From Pseudomonas luteola NBRC 103146 (GTDB lineage: Bacteria > Pseudomonadota > Gammaproteobacteria > Pseudomonadales > Pseudomonadaceae), in the NCBI RefSeq assembly GCF_002091675.1, contig NZ_BDAE01000003.1, positions 62,001-126,000 on the forward strand: a stretch of DNA of 64,000 bases, written 5' to 3'. Position 1 is the first letter of the stretch. Each line of letters opens with the position of its first letter. The position numbers and the translations under genes were made by a program. Positions 54,723 to 63,379 of the stretch are shown here, in pieces. The notes under the pieces are model-generated. The model saw nothing but the letters and a program-made list of their open reading frames with translations, searched no databases and had not been told where the DNA came from.

Positions 54723-56252
54723 TCAGTGATCGCCGCCTGCAGGAGCGGGGCCCTTGGCGCCGAAAGGTGGCTTGGCCAGCCAGATGATCAGGAACAGGCC
54801 CATGAACATCCAGCCGAGCAACGTGAAATAATCAATGGTGGACAGCATATAGGCCTGACTTTCGACCACGCGATCGAGCTGGGCGTACGTGGTGTGAGAA
54901 GGGCCCCCCAGCATCGAAATGTAGTCCCGTGTCGCTGGGTCGTACACCGTTACCTGCTCGGTCAGCTGAGCATGGTGGAACGTGGCGCGGCGTGCCCAGA
55001 TCCAAGTCGTCAGTGACGACGCGAAACTACCGCCCAGTACCCGTAAAAATGTCGCAAGCCCGGAGCCGTCCGCAATGTCTTTAGGCGGCAGGCTGGACAA
55101 CAGAATGCTGGTTGTAGGCATGAAAAACAGCGCAATTCCCAGCCCCATGAACATCTGCACTTCGGCGATATGGCGATAATCAACCTCGGTATTGAACGTG
55201 GCACGCATGAAGCACGAGGCACCGATCACCAAGAAGGAGCCCCCGGCAAGCAGGCGCAGGTCTGTCTTATGGGCGAACCGGCCAACCAGAGGCGACAGGA
55301 ACACAGGCAAAAATCCCATCGGCGCAGCGGCAAGACCCGCCCAGACCGGCGTATAACCCAACTGAGTTTGCAGCCATTGGGGCAGAAGCAGGTTGATGCC
55401 GAAGAAGCCTGAATAGCCCAGTACCAGGGCCAGCGTACCAAAGGAGAAGTTACGGTATTTGAACAGCCGCAGGTTCACGATGGGGTGCTTGTCGGTCAGC
55501 TCCCAGATGACGCACGCTATCAACGCGATGACGGCAATCAGGCTGCCAATGACAATGAAGTTCGACTCGAACCAATCCAGGTCATTGCCTTTATCCAGTA
55601 CAACCTGCAGGGCACCGACACCGATTACCAGAAGCGTCAGGCCCACATAGTCGATCGGCTGCCGAATGATCTGCTCCGGCTTTTTGCCCAGCTGTGCCCA
55701 AACCACCAGGGTGGCAAAGATACCGATGGGAACGTTGATAAAGAAAATCCAGGGCCAGGTGTAGTTATCCGTGATCCATCCACCGGCAATCGGGCCAATG
55801 ATGGGAGCCACCACCGTGACCATGGCCAGGAGCGCCAGGGCCATCCCTCGCTTGGCGGCCGGAAAGATTGATAGCAGCAGCGTCTGGGCCATGGGATATA
55901 GCGGCCCGGCCACGAACCCTTGCAGCGCCCGGAAAAATACCAGTTGTGGCATCGATTGCGCGATGCCACACAGGAACGAAGTGATAACGAATAGCACCAC
56001 CGCAGCAAGGAACAGCTTTACCTCACCGAAGCGACGTGCCATCCAGCCGGTCAGGGGCAGGGCAATCGCGTTGCTGACAGCAAACGATGTGATTACCCAT
56101 GTACCCTGCTCGGAGCTTACGCCCAGATTGCCTGAAATCGTGGTCAGGGCCACGTTGGCAATGGTGGTATCCAGCACCTGCATGAAGGTGGCCAGCGACA
56201 GGCCGACCGTGGCGAGCACCAGGCTCGCCGGGCGGAATGCAGAATCGCTCAT
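54723..56252 (-). CDS. emrB: DHA2-family multidrug efflux MFS permease (EmrB-like)
   Basis: 509 residues, 14 predicted helices. Helix 1 has MQVLDTTIANVALTTI, typical of DHA2 proton-drug antiporters; motif C reads APIIGPIAGGWITD. It works with the EmrA-like adaptor and the OMF lipoprotein upstream to export drugs across both membranes. Last gene of the marR-OMF-emrA-emrB operon, 11 bases after emrA. The same order occurs as PA5157-PA5160 in P. aeruginosa. Confidence 0.92.
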   Translation of the reverse strand: MSDSAFRPASLVLATVGLSLATFMQVLDTTIANVALTTISGNLGVSSEQGTWVITSFAVSNAIALPLTGWMARRFGEVKLFLAAVVLFVITSFLCGIAQSMPQLVFFRALQGFVAGPLYPMAQTLLLSIFPAAKRGMALALLAMVTVVAPIIGPIAGGWITDNYTWPWIFFINVPIGIFATLVVWAQLGKKPEQIIRQPIDYVGLTLLVIGVGALQVVLDKGNDLDWFESNFIVIGSLIAVIALIACVIWELTDKHPIVNLRLFKYRNFSFGTLALVLGYSGFFGINLLLPQWLQTQLGYTPVWAGLAAAPMGFLPVFLSPLVGRFAHKTDLRLLAGGSFLVIGASCFMRATFNTEVDYRHIAEVQMFMGLGIALFFMPTTSILLSSLPPKDIADGSGLATFLRVLGGSFASSLTTWIWARRATFHHAQLTEQVTVYDPATRDYISMLGGPSHTTYAQLDRVVESQAYMLSTIDYFTLLGWMFMGLFLIIWLAKPPFGAKGPAPAGGDH

Positions 56253-56263
56253 GTGATCTCCGA

Positions 56264-57463
56264 TTAGCGCTTGGCTACATCACGGGAGGCCGGGCCGTTC
56301 TCGTGGATCAGACGCTCGATCAGGCGATCGGCATCCTCCAGCTGGCGGGTATAGACGTCGGTAGCATAACGGGGCTGGGCCAGCGGCTTCTGCGCCAGGA
56401 CCGGGCCGTCCAAATCATGCAGGTCGACGTCGACGTTCATTGACAGGCCAATGCGCAGCGGGTGCTTTTCCAGCGCATCTTGATCCAGGCGAATCCGCAC
56501 GGGCAGGCGTTGAACAATCTTGATCCAGTTACCCGTCGCGTTCTGGGCAGGAAGCAGGGAGAACGCACTGCCGGTGCCGACCCCCAGGCTCTCTACCGTA
56601 CCGTGATACTTCACATCTTCACCGTACAGGTCGGAATGAATTTCAACCGGCTGACCGATGCGCATGTCGCTGAGCTGGGTTTCCTTGAAGTTGGCGTCGA
56701 TCCAGATCTGATCCAGTGGCACCACGGCCATCAGCGCTGTACCCGGCTGTACGCGGCTGCCAACCTGTACCGAGCGCTGGGCTACATAGCCTGTCACCGG
56801 TGCAATGATGGTGCTACGAGCATTGTTCAGATAGGCCTGACGCAGCTGGGCGGCGGCGGCTTTCACATCGGGATGGGACGCGATCACCGTATCGTCTACC
56901 AGTGCACGGCTGGTACTGAGTTGTTGCTCGGCGCTGGTCAGTGCATTTTCGGCTGCGTTCAGCGTATCACGGGCGTGGGACAGTTCTTCCTGCGAGATCG
57001 CACCGCCGCGTGCCAGATCCTGACGACGCTTGTAGTCGGATCGTGCACGTTCCAGCTCGACCTTGCGTGAAGCTACCTGGGCCTTGTAGCTGTCCACGTT
57101 GCTGTACAGGCCGCGGACCTGACGAACCGTCTTGGCCAGATTGGCCTCAGCGCTCTGCAGCGCGACTTCGGTGTCGCTCGGGTCGAACTTCACCAGGACC
57201 TGACCCTCATGCACCAAGTCACCATCGTCAGCGGTAATGCTGACAACCGTACCGGTCACCTGCGGCATGATCTGGACAACGTTGCCGCTCACATAGGCAT
57301 CATCGGTGCCCTCATGAAAACGGCCATAGAGTGTGTGATAGAAGTAAGCGCCCACTGCTCCCAGGATGACGAGCAGAAGCAGGAGCAAAAGAAAGAACTT
57401 GCGCTTGCCGGATTTGGGCTTGCTGTTCTCGTTAGTGGCGGTTTGTGCGTTTGATTCAGCCAT
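56264..57463 (-). CDS. emrA: EmrA-like membrane fusion protein (HlyD family)
   Basis: 399-residue periplasmic adaptor. One N-terminal helix (about 22-42, KFFLLLLLLLVILGAVGAYF) anchors it. A lipoyl/barrel-sandwich domain (GNVVQIMPQVTGTV...ITADDGDLVHEGQVLVKFD), a coiled-coil hairpin (about 95-200) and a beta-barrel (VGSRVQPGTALMAVVPLDQIWIDANFKE, abbreviated to IWIDANFKE) follow. It bridges the EmrB-like pump and the outer-membrane channel. 10 bases after the OMF gene. Confidence 0.93.
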   Translation of the reverse strand: MAESNAQTATNENSKPKSGKRKFFLLLLLLLVILGAVGAYFYHTLYGRFHEGTDDAYVSGNVVQIMPQVTGTVVSITADDGDLVHEGQVLVKFDPSDTEVALQSAEANLAKTVRQVRGLYSNVDSYKAQVASRKVELERARSDYKRRQDLARGGAISQEELSHARDTLNAAENALTSAEQQLSTSRALVDDTVIASHPDVKAAAAQLRQAYLNNARSTIIAPVTGYVAQRSVQVGSRVQPGTALMAVVPLDQIWIDANFKETQLSDMRIGQPVEIHSDLYGEDVKYHGTVESLGVGTGSAFSLLPAQNATGNWIKIVQRLPVRIRLDQDALEKHPLRIGLSMNVDVDLHDLDGPVLAQKPLAQPRYATDVYTRQLEDADRLIERLIHENGPASRDVAKR

Positions 57464-57473
57464 GTCTTACGTC

Positions 57474-58940
57474 TCAGCGATCCGAAGTTACACGTGGGCC
57501 CGGTTGCAGAGCCGGTGTGTCAGAAGAGGGTTCAAAGCCACCACCTAGCGCCTGCATCAGCAGGACGGAGGTATCAATACGCTCCGTCGCGAGGCTGGCC
57601 AGTTGGCGGTCTGCCTGAAGCAGTTGTTGCTCGACACTCAGCGCATCGAGATAACTGCCGATACCGGCGCCGTAACGCTGCATCGCGATGTCGAAAGACG
57701 CCTGAGCAATGTCGCGGGCACGCTGCTGTTCCTGAATCTGCTGATTCAGCGAGCGCAGCCGGGAAATACTGTCGCCGATATCACCAAGAGCATTGACCAG
57801 CGTCTGGTTGTACTGGGCGACGGCCAGGTCGTAATCGGCGTTGCGGCTGGCCAGATCAGCCCGGCGGCGACCACCGTCAAAGATCGGCAGCGACAGGGCC
57901 GGACCGATATTGAAGAAGCGGCTGGGTGCTCCAAACAGGGCGTCGCCCAGCAGGGCATCGGTACCGGCCGCGGCGACCAGGTTGAGGTTTGGATAGAAAT
58001 TGGTCCGGCTTGAATCAATGTCCTGCGAAGCGGCCTCCACACGCCAGCGTGCGGCTACCAGGTCGGGACGACGACCGATCAGCTCGGCAGGCAGTTGGCT
58101 GGGCAGTGCGATTGTCTTGGGTGCAATCAGTTGTGGACGACCAATGCTGGCACCCCGGTCAGGACCTTTACCCAACAGGACGGCCAGACGGATCTGCGCA
58201 CTTTCTACAGACTGCTTGGCAGCAGTGAGCTCCGCCTCCGAGGCGGCTTCCAGGCTCTGGGTCTGTTGCAGCTGGAACTCACTGTCCAGGCCCGCCGAGA
58301 CACGCCGCTGGGCAAGATCGAGCATGCCGCGGGTACGCTTGAGGTCTTGCTCGGCCAGGTCGAGCATGACGTAAGCCTGACCCAGTTGGTTGTAGGCGCG
58401 TGTAACGTTGGCGGCCACGGTCAGCTCAGCGGCCTTGCGGTCTACCTCGCTGGCGCGGGCGCGGCCCAAAGCGGCTTCCCAGGCGGCACGTTGGCCACCC
58501 CAGAGGTCGAAGGTATAACTGCCATTAACGGATAGCTCGCGCAGCGTGCTATAGCGCCCGCCCTGGCCGGTCGGATCATCGCGACGTGACAGCCGGGAGC
58601 GGGTTATCGAGGCGTTGCCATCAAGCGTCGGCTGGCGATCGGCGTTTGCAGCAATCACCGCTGCATTGGCCTGACGGGAGCGGGCATCGGCCACCTGGAG
58701 GTCCGGGCTCGATTGCAGCGCCTCACGGATGAGGCTGTCGAGTTGGCGATCTCCCAAGGTGTTCCACCAGTCGCTTTTCGGCCAGGCAGCCGGTGACAGG
58801 GCAGAACCCGCAACGGTCTGCTCGCTGTGCAGGCTCGCTGCGTCAAGCGCCCGGCCTTCTGTATGCAGGCCTATGGGTGACGCGCAACCCGACAGCACCA
58901 GGGCAATGGCCAGGGCTGAGAGAGGGTATTTAAGGCACAT
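57474..58940 (-). CDS. RND/EmrAB-type efflux outer membrane lipoprotein (NodT family)
   Basis: 488 residues with a lipobox (VLSGC, Cys at about 20) followed by two OEP repeats with WWNTLGDRQLDSLIREAL near the N-terminus and GRRPDLVAARWRVEAA in the middle. It forms the trimeric TolC-like exit duct of the pump. I start at the ATG at 58940, which has AAGGAGAA upstream inside the end of marR. Frames extending to 59018 run through marR and lack a signal peptide. Confidence 0.92.
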   Translation of the reverse strand: MCLKYPLSALAIALVLSGCASPIGLHTEGRALDAASLHSEQTVAGSALSPAAWPKSDWWNTLGDRQLDSLIREALQSSPDLQVADARSRQANAAVIAANADRQPTLDGNASITRSRLSRRDDPTGQGGRYSTLRELSVNGSYTFDLWGGQRAAWEAALGRARASEVDRKAAELTVAANVTRAYNQLGQAYVMLDLAEQDLKRTRGMLDLAQRRVSAGLDSEFQLQQTQSLEAASEAELTAAKQSVESAQIRLAVLLGKGPDRGASIGRPQLIAPKTIALPSQLPAELIGRRPDLVAARWRVEAASQDIDSSRTNFYPNLNLVAAAGTDALLGDALFGAPSRFFNIGPALSLPIFDGGRRRADLASRNADYDLAVAQYNQTLVNALGDIGDSISRLRSLNQQIQEQQRARDIAQASFDIAMQRYGAGIGSYLDALSVEQQLLQADRQLASLATERIDTSVLLMQALGGGFEPSSDTPALQPGPRVTSDR

Positions 58941-58944
58941 GGCG

Positions 58945-59415
58945 TTATTGTTCTCCTTCATTGGCCGGGACCAGGCCGGCCGGAACCAATATCTTCTTGA
59001 GCAGGCGCTCCAGCTCATCGATCTCGGAATGGGTCAGCTCGCCGGTCAGGTCGTTCATGGCGTCAGCTGCAATCTGCGGGATCTGTTTGCTCAAGCTGTG
59101 GCCCTGCTCGGTGAGCTCGAGGCGAACCTGTCGTCTATCGGTGGTGCTGCGCACGCGAGCAATCAGGTCCTTGCTTTCCAGCCGGTCGATCATGCGGGTC
59201 ATGGCGCCACTGTCGAGGGACAGGCAACGGCACAGCTCTGCAGGCGTATCCGCCGTATTGCGTGCCAGCATCAGCAACACCTTGAACTGGGCAGCCGTGA
59301 TGTCATAAGTGACAAGGTGCTTGTCCAGCAGGCGATCCTTGAGCGAATTGACCAAGTGGATCAGATGGCCGAGCGAGTAACGCAGCGAAAAATTATCTGG
59401 TTTGAAACGTGTCAT
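58945..59415 (-). CDS. MarR-family transcriptional regulator of the efflux operon
   Basis: 156 residues. The winged-helix domain (about 40-110) shows ITAAQFKVLLML, TPAELCRCLSLDSGAMTRMIDRLE and the wing DRRQVRLELTEQG. Expected to repress the downstream pump genes and itself, relieved by a small ligand. It is the first gene of the operon, 4 bases before the OMF start. Two copies of a palindrome just upstream of its ATG are probable binding sites. No clear Shine-Dalgarno sequence precedes the ATG. Confidence 0.92.
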   Translation of the reverse strand: MTRFKPDNFSLRYSLGHLIHLVNSLKDRLLDKHLVTYDITAAQFKVLLMLARNTADTPAELCRCLSLDSGAMTRMIDRLESKDLIARVRSTTDRRQVRLELTEQGHSLSKQIPQIAADAMNDLTGELTHSEIDELERLLKKILVPAGLVPANEGEQ

Positions 59416-59423
59416 GGCAGTAT

Positions 59424-59465
59424 CTGCCCAGGCAGCTAAGTCTGAGTAGAATACTGCCTAGGCAG
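59424..59465. promoter_or_regulatory. Paired MarR-type operators upstream of the efflux operon
   Basis: CTGCCCAGGCAG (59424-59435) and CTGCCTAGGCAG (59454-59465), two 12-bp palindromes differing at one base and spaced exactly 30 bp centre to centre (three helical turns). A - strand -10 (TATTCT) lies next to the upstream copy, so binding would cover the promoter. Confidence 0.75.
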
Positions 59466-59554
59466 CTATCTGTTTAGCAACATTTTGCAAAAGTCTCTGT
59501 TGCTAAGAGCGCAACAATGATTAGAAGTGCCTGAGAGGAAGATCAGTGAAAACG

Positions 59555-59590
59555 AAAAGGCCGGGCAGTCGATGCGATGCCCGGCCTTTG
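59555..59590 (-). terminator. Terminator of the thioredoxin-like gene
   Basis: Read on the - strand: AAAGGCCGGGCA, loop, TGCCCGGCCTTT, then TTCGTTTT, 19 bases past the stop at 59609. Confidence 0.85.
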
Positions 59591-59608
59591 GCGTTACTAG
59601 GAAAGGGG

Positions 59609-60178
59609 TTAGCCCTGCCAGTTGCAGTAGCAGCCTACCGACAAGGTATTGGTCGACCGTACGCTGCGCCCTGACACGAGCGCTTCGAGAATAGGCTCGA
59701 TAAAGCTGTTACCAGCCGTACAGATCATGCCCTCGCTATAGGGGCCGACATAAGCCAGCTTGCCAGCATTATCCCAGATGGCTACGGCCGGGCTGGCGGG
59801 GAGGGTATTGGCTCCAGGAATCGTCGATAGGGCTTTCAGACGTCCATCCAGCATGGACGGCAGCTTTCCTTCGCTCCCTGGTTTCTGCACGCTGTAGAAC
59901 TCGACGCCCCGATCACCAAAGCGCGCCGTCAGGTTACGCAGGTGCGCCTGGTTGCCTTCGTTGCATGGGCAGTCCGGGTCCCAGAAGTGCACCAGCCGGA
60001 TTGGTCCCGGGCCCGCAAGCTCGGGCGGGAGTTGTAGATGACTGCCATCAAAAAAGGCGGTCTGCTCGGCAAACGACCGTAAATAGCGCAGCTCGAACCA
60101 CCAGTAGGCAGCACCCGAACCAGCAATGACAAGGATGGTGAACAGGCAGAGCAGAATAGTGAATCGACGAGAGGGCAT
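59609..60178 (-). CDS. Membrane-anchored thioredoxin-like protein with a CPC motif (DUF6436-like)
   Basis: 189 residues, N-terminal helix (about 5-28), then a periplasmic domain shaped like a TlpA-type thioredoxin: VHFWDPDCPCNEGNQAHLRNL. The active-site position reads CPC rather than CxxC, and a late SEGMICTAG and two Cys (GCYCNW) occur near the C-terminus. I choose the ATG at 60178; the frame reaches 60217. A redox or copper-related role is possible. The family name is from memory. Confidence 0.7.
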   Translation of the reverse strand: MPSRRFTILLCLFTILVIAGSGAAYWWFELRYLRSFAEQTAFFDGSHLQLPPELAGPGPIRLVHFWDPDCPCNEGNQAHLRNLTARFGDRGVEFYSVQKPGSEGKLPSMLDGRLKALSTIPGANTLPASPAVAIWDNAGKLAYVGPYSEGMICTAGNSFIEPILEALVSGRSVRSTNTLSVGCYCNWQG

Positions 60179-60292
60179 GGCATGACTGTTAATGCAAAAG
60201 AAGACATAGCTTGCCACGCCAGGGCGTGAAGCAGAACATGATTAAGTGTCCAAGCTTTACATGGGCAGGCCTCTCTTTTTAGTGTGACGACC

Positions 60293-61237
60293 ATGACCAC
60301 GCCGTTTCATCCAGAACAACTGCGACCGCTATTGGCGGAACTGTCCCTCGATCCTGGCGAGTCTGGCCCGGCCATTCTGGCGTATCAGTCCTTTTATGGA
60401 CTCGACATGAGCCAGCAGCACCCAGGCGTCCAGGCTCGCCTGGGCCGCATGCGCGTGGCTGATTACGAGATCGCCGTGCAAGGGTGGTGGCATGACCAGC
60501 CGCGGGCCACGCTTCTGGTGCTCCATGGCTATTACGACCACATGGGGTTGTATCGCCATGCAATCGACTGGGCGCTGTCGATGAATTTCGCCGTGCTGTC
60601 TTGCGACCTGCCGGGGCACGGGTTATCCAGCGGTCCGCGCGCAAGTATCGATGATTTTGCCGAGTATCAAGCGGTATTAAAGGCTCTGCTCGATCAGGCC
60701 AGACGCCTTGATCTGCCGCAGCCCTGGCATCTGCTGGGGCAGAGCACGGGAGGTGCGATTGTACTGGACCATTTGTTGAACGGGCAGCCCGGTGCGGAGA
60801 TAGGCGAAGCGATCCTGCTGGCGCCGCTGGTTCGCCCCTGCAGCTGGAAGATGTCTCATCTGACCTACCGGCTGGTTGGCCCCTTTGTCCGGGCATTGCC
60901 CAGGCGGTTTTCGGCCAACTCCGGTGACGAAGCGTTTCTTACCTTTCTACAGCATCATGACCTGCTGCAACCGCGCGAGCTGCCCAGTCGCTGGGTAGGA
61001 GCGCTAGCCCGCTGGATTCCACGTATTGAAAAGGCTTCGCCCAGTCTGCATCGGCCCATCATCATCCAGGGTGAGCAGGACTTCACTGTGGATTGGCGAC
61101 ACAATCTGCAGGTGCTGGAACAGAAGTTCGACAAGCCAGAGGTGCTGCGCCTGCCTGAAGCGCGGCACCATCTGGTCAACGAAACCGAAGCGTTACGCCA
61201 GCGCTACTTTGATTTTCTAAGGGAGCGGCTGGCGTAG
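60293..61237 (+). CDS. Alpha/beta hydrolase (lysophospholipase/serine aminopeptidase S33-like)
   Basis: About 314 residues. LLVLHGYYDHMGLY (oxyanion region), CDLPGHGLSSGPRASIDDFAEY, and the nucleophile elbow GQSTGG fit the monoacylglycerol lipase-like group. The catalytic Asp (EQDFTVDW) and His (ARHHLVNE) follow. The start is uncertain: a GTG at 60284 and an ATG at 60293 are close together and neither has a good ribosome-binding site. Substrate unknown. Confidence 0.85.
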   Translation: MTTPFHPEQLRPLLAELSLDPGESGPAILAYQSFYGLDMSQQHPGVQARLGRMRVADYEIAVQGWWHDQPRATLLVLHGYYDHMGLYRHAIDWALSMNFAVLSCDLPGHGLSSGPRASIDDFAEYQAVLKALLDQARRLDLPQPWHLLGQSTGGAIVLDHLLNGQPGAEIGEAILLAPLVRPCSWKMSHLTYRLVGPFVRALPRRFSANSGDEAFLTFLQHHDLLQPRELPSRWVGALARWIPRIEKASPSLHRPIIIQGEQDFTVDWRHNLQVLEQKFDKPEVLRLPEARHHLVNETEALRQRYFDFLRERLA

Positions 61238-61246
61238 AGGAAGGGT

Positions 61247-61978
61247 TTAGTTGCTGCCTGAGCCAAGGCCTGCTCGCAGCGCGGCCAGGGCGGCCTGGTA
61301 ATAGCGATGGCCCTCAGGCGAGCTGGCAAAGTCGGCAAACTGGGTCAGCTCGTTGTCGGAAAGGGTGCGATAAACGTAGAGCAACGTGTTTTCCAGGTCG
61401 CCATTGTTCATCTGCTGCATGATGCGCTCGCGTTGCTGGCCAATCATGCCCTGAGCCTGACCCATCAGACCAGGGAGCATCTGGCTCAGGCTGTCAGCCG
61501 CCAGACCTGCCAACGCCATGCTGACTTCCGCGCCGGCTTCACGAGCCGGAATCACGGCAGCGATTCGTTTGATCTGTGTCTGACGGGCGGCGCTGGCCTG
61601 GATCTTGGGCAGGCCACCCGAGCTGCGGGCGATTTGATCGCTACGGGTGGCGCTGACCTCCGCCGCGACGACCTTCTGGCCTATAGGCGATTGGAAAAAC
61701 TGCAAGGCAGGATTGGTCTCCGGCAGCGACTGGCGCAGCTGATTAATGGCACGCTGATCGATGGCATCGGCCGAGAAGCGGCGGTTACTGTTATCCACCA
61801 GCGTCTGGTACAACGCTGGCGGTAGGCTGTTCTGGTAGCGCTGCTGTGCCGCTTGCAGCGCATCGCGGAAGTGGCTGCGCTGTTCGGGCCAGCCCGCGGT
61901 CTGGTAAAGGGTTTGATAATTATCGGCCAGCGCGGGAAGACCGATGGCGAGTAGCAGACCAGCAATAAAAACGCGCAT
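61247..61978 (-). CDS. DUF2059 domain secreted protein
   Basis: 243 residues with a signal peptide (MRVFIAGLLLAIGLPALA). The C-terminal DUF2059 motif reads LSDNELTQFADFASSPEGHRYY. AGGAGAG precedes the ATG at 61978. The frame continues to 62308 but the extra part overlaps the divergent oxygenase gene and has no signal sequence. Role unknown; envelope location inferred. Confidence 0.85.
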   Translation of the reverse strand: MRVFIAGLLLAIGLPALADNYQTLYQTAGWPEQRSHFRDALQAAQQRYQNSLPPALYQTLVDNSNRRFSADAIDQRAINQLRQSLPETNPALQFFQSPIGQKVVAAEVSATRSDQIARSSGGLPKIQASAARQTQIKRIAAVIPAREAGAEVSMALAGLAADSLSQMLPGLMGQAQGMIGQQRERIMQQMNNGDLENTLLYVYRTLSDNELTQFADFASSPEGHRYYQAALAALRAGLGSGSN

Positions 61979-62193
61979 GAACTCTCCTGCAAGGGCATGC
62001 CTTGAGCTGCAGCATGCCAGAAAAAAGACAGTATTCTGGGTAGGTATCACGTTGCTGTCGAGGTTGGAAAGGGCCGATTCGTCGGAGCGTATAAATTTGA
62101 GCAGAAGCGTTGACGACTTATTACAATGCCGACGCCGCCAGCCGCTCTTGTCTATGCTGGTTATCTCGTTGCGATGTCTCGCAGGAATTCGAT

Positions 62194-62832
62194 ATGCCCA
62201 TTCGCCCTGATCATCCCTTGTTGCAGCGTATCGTCGATGATCTGGCCGATGTCGGCTGGTCCCATCAGACTGTGTTTCTACCCGATGATCTGACCCGTGC
62301 GCTGGCACAAGAGTGCCACAAACGTGCGCAGCACGGACTGTTGGCTCCAGCCGCTATCGGGCGTGGCGACAGCCAGGTCATTCGCGAAGGTGTCCGTGGT
62401 GATCAGATTGCCTGGTTAGAGGGCGATGAGTCTTCGCCTGCTATTGCCCGCTATCTGGCGCTTATGGATGCGCTCCGGCTGGCCTTCAATCAGAGCCTCT
62501 TCATGGGTCTCGAAGACTATGAAAGCCATTTTGCAATGTATCCGCCAGGGGCTTTTTATGCCACTCATCTGGATCGCTTCAAGGATGACGACAGGCGTAT
62601 GGTGTCTCTGGTGTTGTACCTGAATGAGGCGTGGCTGCCCGAGCATGGGGGCGCACTGCGCATGCACCTGCCTGACGGACAGACCCGCGATGTATTGCCT
62701 GCTGGTGGCAGCCTGGTCTGCTTCATGTCTGGCGATTTGCCCCATGAAGTCCTGCCTGCGACGCGTGAGCGTATGTCATTAACGGGCTGGTTTCGCCGGC
62801 GGGGTGAAAACGTACTGGAAAACGTTTTGTAA
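62194..62832 (+). CDS. 2OG-Fe(II) oxygenase
   Basis: 212-residue dioxygenase of the prolyl 4-hydroxylase-like type. Fe(II) ligands H125 and D127 (ATHLDRF) and H184 (LPHEV) and the 2-oxoglutarate-binding R191 are in the right order and spacing. ATG at 62194 has AGGA upstream; the frame opens earlier at 62110. The next gene starts at the very next base (TAAATG), so the two are coupled. Substrate not known. Confidence 0.9.
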   Translation: MPIRPDHPLLQRIVDDLADVGWSHQTVFLPDDLTRALAQECHKRAQHGLLAPAAIGRGDSQVIREGVRGDQIAWLEGDESSPAIARYLALMDALRLAFNQSLFMGLEDYESHFAMYPPGAFYATHLDRFKDDDRRMVSLVLYLNEAWLPEHGGALRMHLPDGQTRDVLPAGGSLVCFMSGDLPHEVLPATRERMSLTGWFRRRGENVLENVL

Positions 62833-63324
62833 ATGGAAAAGATACTGATCAGCCGCTGCCTGCTGGGCCACCGGGTCCGCTATGACGGGGGCGCTCATGG
62901 CCCCTATGATCAGTTGAGTTCCTGGCTGGCGGAAGGACGTGTCGTCGCCGTGTGTCCAGAGGTTGCCGGTGGCCTGCCTACACCTCGGCCGCCGGCTGAA
63001 ATCCCTGGCGGACAAGGTGCTGCCGTACTGGACGGCCAGCAGCCGGTGATGACCGATACCGGTGAGGACGTCAGTGCGGAATTTCTGGCTGGAGCCTGTC
63101 AGGCTGTTGAGCTGGTCAGGCAGCATCGTATCCAGATGGCGGTGCTCAAGGCGCGTAGCCCCTCGTGCGGCAATCATGAGAATTACGATGGCACCTTTTC
63201 CGGACACCGAGTCCCGGGTGAGGGCGTAACAGCTGCAGCTTTGCGGCGTGCCGGTGTAAAGGTCTTCAATGAAAGCGAGCTGAACGAGGCTGTAGCCTAC
63301 CTGCAGGCGCTCGAAGCGAAATAG
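62833..63324 (+). CDS. DUF523 family protein
   Basis: 163 residues starting MEKILISRCLLGHRVRYDGG, with CPEVAGGLPTPRPPAEI and the late LKARSPSCGNHENYDGTF: conserved Cys at about 9, 41 and 115 typical of the DUF523/YbbK group. Biochemical role unsettled; the Cys pattern suggests metal or thiol chemistry. Starts immediately after the oxygenase stop codon. Confidence 0.9.
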   Translation: MEKILISRCLLGHRVRYDGGAHGPYDQLSSWLAEGRVVAVCPEVAGGLPTPRPPAEIPGGQGAAVLDGQQPVMTDTGEDVSAEFLAGACQAVELVRQHRIQMAVLKARSPSCGNHENYDGTFSGHRVPGEGVTAAALRRAGVKVFNESELNEAVAYLQALEAK

Positions 63325-63339
63325 TATTCATGTACAAAA

Positions 63340-63367
63340 CAAAAAGGAGGCCAAAGCCTCCTTTTTG
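63340..63367. terminator. Bidirectional terminator
   Basis: CAAAAAGGAGGC, loop, GCCTCCTTTTTG, between convergent DUF523 (+) and serA (-) ends. Confidence 0.93.
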
Positions 63368-63379
63368 TTGGATGAACGC

